NCBI GenBank assembly: GCA_907163375.1
Contig: CAJQUW010005558.1
Coordinates: 62,001-126,000, forward strand
Direction of reading: 5' to 3'
DNA from: Prostheceraeus crozeri
Lineage: Eukaryota > Platyhelminthes > Polycladida > Euryleptidae
Length of the DNA: 64,000 bases
Shown in pieces: positions 37,701-49,700 of this stretch. The notes under the pieces were generated by a model. That model was given only the letters and a program-made list of their open reading frames with translations. It was not told the DNA's origin and made no database searches. How positions within the stretch are numbered: the first letter of the stretch is position 1; each line of letters starts with the position of its first letter. Both the position numbers and the translations under genes were made by a program.

Positions 37701-40700
37701 CGCGGACTAAGAGCTCGCCCCAAGTGAATTATGTGACGACTTATTTCAATAAATGCAGATCTGTCACACGTACGGAGTCTATTTAATCGCGCTGAAATAT
37801 AATTTAACATTTTTGTCTCAAATTCAGTATCTACAGATGATATCCTGTAAGTCCTGTATACAGAATGATATCGTGTCTGATGTTACAAGTAATTGCTTAA
37901 CATGTAGAAAGATGCAAAAATAATGTCATTTATGAAGTCTATACAATAATAGTATACAATGAAGCACCACGTCAACTGCGCGTGCGAAAACCATTCTGGA
38001 ATATTCGCAGGTCTTTATTTGATGCTGACTGAATCGTAATTTGCCTGTAAAGTTCCGTTTTTTCATTAACAACGTAGAACCTGTCGTCAGAATTTACATC
38101 ATATGACGACGCATGATCTGTAGGTGCCTTCTATGCCAATTTTCAAGAAATACTTGTAATGATTTTGATTTGGTCTGTATGTCTGACAACTAGGTCTGTC
38201 GTAGGCCATTCGTTGGTTTGCACTCTTTCTTGTTGCATGGCTCGTTAGAGGTATCCGAAAATTGGAGTCGTTTGGCTTGTGACGTCACGCATTACAATTC
38301 AAAAAAATACCTGTCAATTGTGGACTGTGGCCCTAGTCGTCATGTGATCTGGAGACGCATTTCAGATGAATCACAATCAGCCATATGTAAGGAAATGCAA
38401 CAATACTTTTTAGAAGAATTTGGTCCGCTCGAGTGAACTTTCTTGCTGGATATATGCGAGCAAACTTTTTGGATTAGAGAATATTTTGTTGGAGGCTGAT
38501 GGGAACACTGGGGAGTGGACATCCTTTATAGATCGTGCATACAAGCCATCAGGAAATAGCATTGTCGAGTGAAAGCCACCGAAAACTGTATTAAGGATGG
38601 CAAGCAGAGAGTAACGAAAGATCCTTGGGATATGGTTTTTTTTGGTGGGAATGCAGCCATAACATCGTTATAGTCACCAAGAATGACACTTTTGCGTTAG
38701 ATTGCTGAGTTAGTAGAATATTTGGGAATATAACAAGAAACTGAGTTGCGACAGACAACAAGTGCATGATGACATCGCAGTTGCAGGATTTAATGTTTGT
38801 GAAACCACAAAATGCAGGATTGCACGTCAAAATGGCGGAATAGGTAATTGTGACCGAAGTAAAACTCATTATTGACCAATATTTCAAAATATTTTGGGGG
38901 GGATGATTGTGTCCTCGTCATATCAGTGACATCAGAGCAATTTCCAGTGTTGTTCCGTGAGACATGATCGAGTCAGAGGAAGGAAACAAAATGATGTAGC
39001 TGTCGGTACAAGTTTACCTGTGTTCTTTCAATACATGGACGATTGTATGTGTGTTTTCCAATCTTTTGGAAGCGGACACTATTTCTTAAAATCAATGACA
39101 AAGTGAGTATGTGATCAGTGTTCTTGTAGTTGACGTTGAACCATACATTCTATGCAGTCTACTGAGAGTACCTAGGAAGTTTGATGGACTATGAAATGTG
39201 ATTGAACTGTTTGTGTTGAACTTAGCGTTATCAGGGGGAGGTGTTATTGATTTTGATTTGGTCTGTATGTCTGACAACTAGGTATGTCGTAGGGCTTTCG
39301 TTGGTTTTGCACTTTTTCTATGTTGGCTTGGTTCGTTATAGTTAAATTATTATTGTTAGTGCACTGAATTTTTTAACTATGTGTACTTTTGCCCCTTTCA
39401 ATGTTTCGAGTATCATTTCGATTCTGTTTATGTAGAAAATGGCTTTAGTACAGAATTCAATTGGAGATCTCAGAGAAGAAATATTTACCTTGCTTTTTAG
39501 ATATTTTCCCCTAGATATTTATGCCTATGTTTTATTAAGTTATGTAGCTATTCTGGTGGTGTTTACTATGCATGTAAGTATTATGAATGCTAGTTTACGG
39601 CCACCTTTAATTGAGTTTCTTCCTGTGGTTGTGGTGTGTTCGGTTTGGTCAGTTGGATGGGTTAGGAGTTGACAGGAAGGGTGGGGTGTTGATGGATGGG
39701 GTTATTGAGGTTGTTGAGAGGTGGTGGGAGGAGTGGGGTTGGGAGGAGTTGAATGTTTTTACCAGTGTGTTGAGTGAGTGTTGGATTTAGAGGGGGATTG
39801 GGGTTGGGATGATTGCGGGGGTGGCGTTTGGGTGTGTGTTGGGTGTGAGGTACTGTTGTGGGAGGTGTTTGGTGGGAGGGAGTTTAGGTGGATGTAGTGT
39901 TGGGGTTGGGTGTTTCATGTGGGGGGGATGGGTGTTGTGAGGGTGGGTGGTAGGTAAGTGTGGAGTGGGGGTTATTGGGGTAGGGGGTGGGGAGTAGAGG
40001 GTGATTTGGGGGTAGGGGGCGGTTTGTTGAGGTGGGGTAGAGTTTATGTATGGGTGAAGGGGAGGGGGTGGTGGGTGGGGGTGTAGGGGAACGTGGGGTA
40101 AGGTCGGTATGGTGGGGGGTGGTTGTTTTTTGATTGTTATGGGAGGTTGGAGGGTGTAGTGTGGGGTTGTAGTTTTTGTGATTGTGTTAGGTTGGGGAGG
40201 CTCTCGACGTCGGTTGAAAGAGGGTTGTATTAGGTGGGGAGTGAGGTCTTATCGGCTATTGAAGGGAGTTGTGGTAGTGTGGGTGGGTGTGGGTGGTTGG
40301 TGATTGGGTTTGGGTGGGGTGTGGGTGAGTGTCGTGGTGGTTGTGGTCCAGGGGTGATTTAGGTTTTGGGATTTACCATGTGTACCAAGACGGTTGTGTG
40401 TTACGGAGCAGAGATTTTGTAAGTGGTATTTGTGTCCTACTGTACAGACGTGTTACACTTAAAGAAGATGGGTAATTACATTTGAATTTCTGTAGTTAGG
40501 ACGGAGCATTTTTTTTGGGTTATTTCAACTTATGTACCAAAGAACTTGTATATGGCATAATGAGAGTTCATAAAATTACTTCTTGACTCTGAGACAGCTT
40601 CATCGCATTAATTAACCAAATCAAAGACAGTGGAAGACGTCTTTGGACCAAATCAACCATTGATTATGCGCTTTGTACCGAAAGCGATCTTCATTTCACA

Positions 40701-43700
40701 TTGAATTGGCGGACTAAACTGACCTGTCCCGCGGACTACTGCTTTTAGCAACTAGACGATTGATGCATTGTTAGAAAATATCTGGCTTTGCATGCTGAAA
40801 TTGCAGTTCAAAATCTCCTTCGTTACAAAGCAAATATCAGAAAGCACATGTGCGCCGTAAGATCCTTCTGGTTCAAGAATAGAAATATGCCTCTATATTG
40901 TATTCCTGTCAATCCCCTCTGCTTTGTGGAAGCTGATTGAAGAATGCAACCAAAGTGGCAAGTAATTGTACGAAACGTAGAACATCAAACACAGAATTTG
41001 ATTGTTTAACTTTCTCAGTTTCCTAGTAGTGCAGACCAATTCAAAACGATGGCACATCCTGGAATTTAGCAAATGGGCAAAAGCAACTCTTAATACCTCA
41101 GAGATATGAAAAAGTTGCGTCGCTTTCGTATTACTGCAAATTCGAGCGAAGTGCTTCGATTGCCACAATTCCATCAGATTCGAAGAATTCAGATCATTGG
41201 GCAATGCAAATTTTTCTCGATAATGTTGGTCGTTCCGATCATTATTACAGAAGATAGCAGACGCACGAAAATTGGTTCACTTGATGATTTCACCGCCCTC
41301 TCCTCAGCATTCCTCACTGAATGTATAATAGACAGCGATGTGTGACCGAAAAGATATTACAAGCACGCACGCTACTGCTGGTGTCCAAAAGTCGACTGAC
41401 AGCTTATTGTTCAACTGTGTGCAATTTCCAATAGCATGCGTTCCCCTCCTAGGAACCTAAACGAACGGAGCAAGTTGTCTAAGTCCGTGATATATTCCTT
41501 CGAAAATCGTGTGAGTAGTTGAAAACACAGTCTAACAAATCCTCGATTTCTTTATCAAGAGTAATAGAGGGGAGTACAAACTAAACATTATTACAAAGCC
41601 TACTGCGTACACCTGGGGAGGGTGGCTGAAATGATGACGACTCATGGTGAGCCCACACTTTTCCCCAAAGGGCTTCAGACGACCGTTGAGTTGTGGTAAT
41701 GGTGGTCATATTGTTTACCTTCGGTCTTCTGAGGGCTTGACGGACTCCGATCGGTCGCCTCTCTTCGCCGTCAACATTCGGCTTAAGCTCATTTCGTTGA
41801 ATTAGTCTACTCAATAGTAGAAACAAAATTAGAACGAACTTTCTCCATCGTGGGTCCATTCAGTCTCAGCCTTGATCCAGGTATTTTTGACTTTATTAAG
41901 TCTTCAACCTAAAACGACACTAAGCCTGCACGGCTTCTGCGACGAGCACCGTTACTTTTTCAACTTTGATTTCGCAGTCCCGTATATGAGGATTGTCTCC
42001 CCACTAAGTCATCAAAAAGCTCCCGTTCAAAGCAAGCTAGAAGCCAATTAACGATCAACCAAAACATCATTACTAAGCCCGATAGCATCAGTTACGACAA
42101 AATGTCTCCTTTTTCAAAGGATAGGTAGATAACAAAGCTACGCTAAAGAAGAAATGAAGATTTTATGAATCATTCGGATTCAAATTTGTGTGATGACATA
42201 TGAATTATGTCGCTAGCTCAATCATAATCACTTAACTTACCATAATTACTTGGAACTAGACCAGTTTTTGAGCCAACTCTTGCTCTCCACCAATCTTTGC
42301 TCGACGTTTGATCAGTTATGTAAATTAGATCACCTTCCTCAAACGACAGCTCATCGTCCTGTAAGGAAATTTGCATGTCAAGAAGTGATATACTCGGCAT
42401 TCAACTTCATAATGTAACAGAACGGAGGTCCGACGTATAATTTAGATACTCCAAAAAGGAAACTAGGAAGTTTCGAAAATTTCAGAGAGTAACGTATTTT
42501 GTTATATTTTAATGGAAGAAATCAAAGTAAATGGCGTGAAAAGTCCATAACGGCCAGAATTACCGCATCATTATTTTCCCCATTCAAATTCTGTCAAACA
42601 AATAGACTTTCATTGCAAGAATTCCAACATCAAAGGTCCGTCGTAATGTATTTAATATATGAGGAAAATGACAACTATTAAGCCAGACACCAGCAACCTT
42701 GATTCCCCGACCGCACTCGCCTGACCCTAGAATCAAACCGAAGTCCTCCGTGGAAACGAGCCTGCACCTTCTGCATTATGTCAAGCAGACAGCGCAAAAG
42801 GAATGTGAGTGAGGGCAGCAGTAATCTCTGAATGATATCAACAGCTTATTTTCCCAATATGATTGACAAAATGCTAGCAGAGTGTTGCGAGACAGAATGA
42901 CAGCATGTCGTTCAACTGAGTCACACAGTAGGGCACATAGATTGACAACAAAATACTGTCAATTCAATAAATCTATGTACAAAACACTAGACAGCAAGTA
43001 TACGTGGTGACGTCAAAAAGTATCCGGACTCGATATGAAAGAAGAAAGCTACAATATTTTAATTATATTTTTTGGAAAGAGCATCCATTATAGGTATAGA
43101 AAATTGCTTGTTTTGACATTGGATTTAATCAACTATATTTTTGTACAGTTTCTTTAAATTTTTACCGGCTAATTTTTTTCGAGTTTTAACTTTCCATTGA
43201 TACAAATGTTAGAATATTTGGCGCATTTTGAAGCTTCAATCACCCATTCTTTGATCACATGAGACAAGGGTGTTTCATCTTCCGTAATTAAATTGTGGAG
43301 TAAAGATTCACCCAATTCTTCATAAAGACGAAGGCTTTCTTCACAGCACCGCAAGCGCCTGGCACACAGTTCATTTGACAAAAAGTAAGGAACGAATCTT
43401 GAGCAGAGTTTTCTTATTCCATATTTTTTCATGATGTTAAAAACCATTCCTTTGCTAACATTTAGGCGTGCAGCGAGCACGTCCTTCGTAATTCTTCGCT
43501 CCTCTCGTACATTTTTTTGTAATTTTTCTTCGTGCCAGTCTCAATTTCTGTTGGTCTTTCTGGCTTTTCTTCATCTTCGATCTTGTTCGTCCGTTCTTAA
43601 ATTCGGAAATCCAAAAGTAAACTGTCGTTCGACTGGGAGCATTGTTACCGTAAACATTTTGAAGTTCTTCTATTAATATTCTTTGACTCCATCTTCTTCA

Positions 43701-46700
43701 AAACAAAAAAGCGAATAACGCTACGATATTCTACCGCCGACACGTTGGCCATTCGTCAAAGTCGCGCTGATCAGCAAAGAAAATTCGTTTTGCCTTGACA
43801 GAAATGGCTTCTTGGTTAGGTGATGGCAGTGAGTTGTATTATTAGCTTGTCTGTCATCATTACAATCACAATCATTAACTTGTCTGTCTGCGCCTGTGCG
43901 TGCATGGACGTGCTACAATTGGAAAGAAATCGTCATGTGATCAAAGAATGGGTAATTGAAGCTTCAAAATGCGCAATGGAAAGTTAAAACTCGAAAAAAA
44001 TGAGCCAGTAAAAATTTAAAGAAACTGTACAAAAATATAGTTGATTAAATCCAATGTCAAAACAAGCAATTTTCTATACCTATAATGGATGCTCTTTCCA
44101 AAAAATATAATTAAAATATTGTAGCTTTCTTCTTTCATATCGAGTCCGGATACTTTTTGACGCCACCACGTACATGCAATTCTCTATTTCCTACTTTGTA
44201 GGTGTAGGCATAGTTTTACTTTCTACTGCATGATAAATCGACAGTAAGATAATTCAGCGGTTTTAATTTGGATACAATGATGTGCTATCGTTATGATAGA
44301 ATGTATTAATATAGATTACGACAAGTAACCTAGGAAAGTGTCCTAGTTGGCTGACCTTTCCGTTCTGCTTGCAAATAGCAGTCTCAGCTACATGAACAAT
44401 ATGCAAATTAATATGAATTTTATACTGATACAGATTAGTGAGTGGTTGCGTTAGATATTTCTTGCAAACATTAGCGCAACAGTTCCATAATCCTAACTGC
44501 AGCGGTCACATGTCCTGTCGCGCCTGTGGCCAATGATCCATGTGCATGGTACTTAATCTTACAATATTGAGTAGTTAAGCTATTACAGCAACATGGACTG
44601 TCTGGATTTTTAAGTTATGATTGTCAAGACGCAATATTTTTCTTTTCCTGTCTGTGCATGACAGTTCTAATCAATGTTTTGGACAATTTATGGAACATAA
44701 AGAAAATTCGATGCCCTGGGTCAACCTGTTAATAGACAGGAAACTGCTCAAATCTAACTAAATTGCAGGAGAACGTAGTACGAATTGATAAAACGGAAAC
44801 AGTTTCAACGTGTAGAAGATCGTCTAGAGACATATTCGATTCCTTGCTCTTACGATTGTGGCCTGAGTAAAACCTGTTGTTGTTTTTCACAAGCTACCTA
44901 CAGTTGTTATCTTTTTTAAAACAATTTGCGAAGGTAAAACCGAACAGTCAATGCAAATGAAGCAATAGGCCACCTAAGAGGAGATGTAGTATTTCGTAGG
45001 CGTCGAATTAAATTCAGAGTATAGGCGTAATTTAGGGGGCCTGAGGAGCCCCGTAGTAAGTGATAGTGACGACGACGACGAGGATACCGATGGATCTACT
45101 GTACTGGAAGTTGCTGATTCCACTGTTGCTGCTAATGTTGTTGCAATAGATTTCGAAATGGAGCGGTTCCTGCTCTGACATGAAAATTAATATGCTAATA
45201 CCGACATAACGTAAAATGTATTAGGTACAACAATTTTTCGAATGCCTGTACGTGTAAAATACTAAATCTGTTGAAAAAATCACCTATGTTCTTCCTGCAA
45301 CGCTACGCGACGCAATTTCAAAGTGCTTAATCCTTAAAAAAAACACTGTAAAACATCAGTAATGAAAACTTACAGCTTGAGCCTGATACGTATAAACTGC
45401 TCGACAGACTTTCACCTGACCTGAAATGGAATAAGAAAAAATCAATCAATGGATTTTTGCTACAGACGCAACCATGCGAAAAACACTTGAACTTTTTAAA
45501 ATGCTTGAGGTAACAGGGATCCGCAGAAAGAGAATTGAATAAATGCAAAAATTAATGTTAATGTTATGCAGAATGCGATTTACCTCCATAGATTCTCCAT
45601 AGCATTTTAAACTTTTAAACACAATATCAACACAACTTCGCTTGTTGGATTATCAGCTTTTGGAAGTAGGTATTCGAAAAACCCTAAACGTGAATTACAC
45701 GAATACGTGACAATTGAAATAAGCCCTGATTAATAATAATAATAATAATAGAATGCTTTATTTTCAATCAATACAACGAGCGGTATGACTGGTTACAGCA
45801 ATTACACCATGTGAATCTCGAGTATTTCACGAAACTTCCATTGTAGAGTGAGGAGGATCGTCGTTGAGGTAGCAATTTCCGGGAGCGACGAACAACACGA
45901 GTAGGGTCTCTCACAGTAAAAAATTCGACAAGCGGATGAATATGGGGATTACCACTGATCTTTTTGATTAGTTTAACACACATTTTGTCCAGAAAGTCAC
46001 GCAGATTGGGTTTGCCTTGAACATTTGACCATCGAATTGCAAAACGGTATAGACGGTCAAGTTTTTGAAAGTTCTTTACACTTACATCACAAATCATGGG
46101 CCAACAAAATGTTATATGACACAGCACAAGACTTACAAAAGCCTGCCAAACTACTTCACCACGGTTGTTATTATTACGTAAACGGCGTACAGATGACATG
46201 GAACGACAACATTTAGCATACAGTTTTGCGAATTGGACGTCCCAGCGAAGGTCTGATGTAAAATACACTCCCAAAATTTTTATACAATCAACCTGTTCAA
46301 TCGTTGGAATTATTAATTACAATATCCATGGTCTTACAATTAGAAATATTCCTGGAAAGGGTCATACATTTAGATTTTTCAACATTAATAATCAGTTGCT
46401 TCTTTTCTGTCCATGCACAGAAAACATCTATATCAGAGTAGAAGTCAGAGTTAATACTAGGACAATCAAAATGCAACAAGGTAATGTCATCGGCATAAAC
46501 AATAGGTTTTGTATTTACAAAATCGGGCAAATCATCCATGAAAAGAGAAAACAACAGTGGTCCCAAAATGGAGCCCTGGGGAACTCCACTGGAAATAGAC
46601 CGCGGTGTGTTACCAAATTATCAGCAACAACACGCTGATACCGATCAATCAAGAAATTATAATAGAATCTATGACATGAGGTGGGCAACTAAAATTGTCA

Positions 46701-49700
46701 CGAATAGATTCAAGCAGTTTAAAATGGCTTAAAGTATCGAACGCCTTCTTAAGGTCAATAGCGAGAAGGGAGACTGAATTTTTAGGGTTGGATTGAGGAT
46801 GTGTTCAACAATAGAGAGTCTATGGCAATTAATGCGTTGGTGCATCCCCCAAAGCTATTGGGTGTAAAGCCAAATTGTCTACGATTGATATTTTTGCTGA
46901 GAGATGGGATGATGACCTTATCTCTTATTAACCTTTCAAGGACTTTACTGAGAAAGGTAAGTATGGAGATCGGTCGGAAGTCAGTGCTATCTTTCTTTTG
47001 AAGCGGTAGGATATTGGCGCATTTCCAGATCCGTGGAAAACAACCAATGCTCAAGACATCTGTTAAAGAGAACTGTGAGCGGATAGGCAAGGAGATCAAC
47101 AAAGCACGAAAGAAAAATCCAGGAATTCCATCGGGACCAATGGAGTTGGTTTTACTTTTCTTAATCATTGAAATGATCTGCAATTCAGTGACAAATGGAA
47201 ACTGTGTAGATGATTCAACAAGATTCTTCGAGAAAATAAGGTGAATGTCAGGCTGAGTAAAGGTAGATTGAAATTTGTCATTCAGAGAATTAGTGCTGTT
47301 GATCTATGTCGGATGTGAGGAACGTTTTCCAATTTGGGTACTTACGGACTTCCACTTAGTTTTTTGGTGAAGAAACTCTGTTTGGTGAAGTATTCAACCT
47401 TGGACTTGGCCAATCGGCAATAAATTTTTCCCGGAGACTTAGAATTTCCCGTAATTCCCTCTGCTTAGGGCTTGTCTCTAGCGTCCGAGAGAGCTTTGAG
47501 TGAAGGCGTAATCCATGGAGGGTCACAAAACTCCGAAGACGAACGGTCTTTTCTGGAAAATACAGTTTATACAGGAACATGAAAAATTCCTGAAGCTGAT
47601 CTGCTAAATCATCTGGATTGTCTATGTATAGGAAAAGTTCGTCCCAATCAACAGTTGCGAGAAGCTGGCTGCACTGAGCGTAAGATGAAGGTGTGAAAGA
47701 GCGAACCTTAATCTTAGTGGAAGTGATGGGTTCCCACTTAACGAGTTTACGAAGAGACCTTTGTGGTCAGAGCGACAAAGAGGTGAAATAATGGAGGGAG
47801 GAGAAAACTTATTTGGGTGGTTTGTTGCAGCAATATCAAGAACATTGTGCCCCTCTAGTGGGCCAATTTAACAATTTGAGATAAATTGTTGACCAACAGA
47901 AAATCATCAAACACGTGACGCAAATCATATATGTCACCTACTATAACTGAGTGATTAGACAATGAATAATCTAGAACATCTTGCAAGACAGACAACATAA
48001 TTTCATGTGCCTTTACTTTACCCCAGTAAGGATGGTAAACAATCGTTAATCCAAGATCAAATTCGGTAATTGTACACGCAAGGACGTTGGATTTGATACT
48101 ATCAAAAGAGATGTTTTTACTTACAGAAACGTGATAACATGTCTTATAATAAATTGCCACACCGCCTCCTCGGCAGTCACGATCTTGATGTATGACGTCG
48201 TAGTCGGGAATTGAAATTGATCCATCTGAGGTTGAATTGTCGAGCCAAGTCTCTGTGACGCAAATGAGATCAGGGTTGAAAGTAGTGGCTCTAATCATGA
48301 GATCATCGATCTTATTGTAAAGGGACCGAGCGTTGAATAATAGAATTGATGGGGCTTGCGGGGATGATTGTTTGGTCGGACGAGGTTTCACTGAAGAGAA
48401 TTGATTGCGTAATGGATCAGGGGATGACACACATGCAGTTGCAGGCTGACTATCTGCTGACCGCTGAAGCAATATCCTGCGGAACCACAAAGCTCGTCTT
48501 GTTTTTCGTGGGATGGGGAAATCACGGCGCAAACTTAGAAGATCTGCACGCGAGTATTGTATGCGTGTTGCATGTGACGTCATCACACGAGGACCAAGGG
48601 AACAGAAACCCGCGAGAGTGAGAATTTGAATGAGTTTGAATTGAGAGAGTGAGTTGAATTTGAATGAGTCATCAGCGTAAATACGAATTTTGAGAAATAT
48701 GTCAATGGCTGAGACCAATGATATAAACAAGAAACACGTTGATATAGCTCGCGGAAAGACGAATCCGATGATATAAAAATCAACCAAAGGAATCATCCAT
48801 TATCATCCATTTTGTGTGTAATTGGCATTTATTTCATAAGTCTAAAACATGAGTTTAAGCACAACATCAAATTATCTTTTCTTTTCTAATACTTTGACAA
48901 ATTAGATCATTTTATGTCACTCTGGGTTTCTTCAACAAGAACATGAAGATACTCGACCCGAATAATTGCAAATAATTTCTACTAATGACGGACTTGACCT
49001 CCGTTATGAATCTCTATTCGTGCAAGCGGTGACAGGGCCTCCACATATTAGTGTAACGTTGATTACAACAGAACTTGGTAAAATGGGCCGCCTCTTCACT
49101 AACAAAGGTTGGTGACACAGTTCCAGGTGCTTGAAATTGGTTGAAAATTTTCCTTCAGTAACATGTTCAGTTAATGAGAAGACAGTTTGAGCCGACTTTG
49201 CCGCATGAAAAGGAGACGTCTCAAGCAAAATTCTCGGACGTGTATTTCAAGTGGGTTCCCTATGAATTTTCGAGGCATTTGAAATCAAGAAACGACAGCC
49301 TAAAATCTATGCCAGACAAGAACGAGATTAACTTAAGGATGTACTCCGGGTTTTTTCAGTTTCTATTCCATAACATAAAATCCAAGGTCTGACTCCTGCT
49401 TGAATCAGTTCACTCAAAGTCACCCAAACTGCATCGTCAAAGCGTAAACGCGATGCAAAAGTTCCTGATGACGTCATTGGTGATCTTCCCAATGAGAATA
49501 AATGAGCAGTAAGCTTCCTCCAACCCTACGACTTGCAAACTAAAGCTGCTGTATGATGGGCCAGTAGCTTCAAAAATCATCAATGAGAATTCATGGAAGA
49601 TGCGCGTTTGCTCATGCTGGGGCATGTTTTTCGAGGAAGAAATTAAGGTGCATACTTAACAATTAGTGTGTTTGTAAATTCGTTGACCATTTTTGTAGTC

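Larger units (their letters stand above)
32221..40745. repeat. Right arm of the giant palindrome
   Basis: Reverse complement of 25455-30949, lengthened by material the left arm lacks. The extras are repeated partial copies (35135-35530 and 35970-36150), a mariner-like end (35632-35970), an LTR-element fragment (38241-39243), about 120 bp near 39436-39560, and a G/T-rich block (39640-40370). After 40590 the arm runs on into the third copy of the exon 3 region. Confidence 0.85.

Noticed and set aside
26054-38160. A single very large transposon with multi-kb inverted ends
   Set aside because: The inverted arms include host exon 3 and intron sequence, and differ by one-base insertions; an assembly or duplication palindrome explains this better.
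39439-39672. 77-residue frame with a hydrophobic stretch ([11 protein letters not shown]..., [12 protein letters not shown])
   Set aside because: It lies partly in a segment absent from the paired arm and runs into the G/T-rich block; probably part of the unreliable sequence, not a membrane protein gene.
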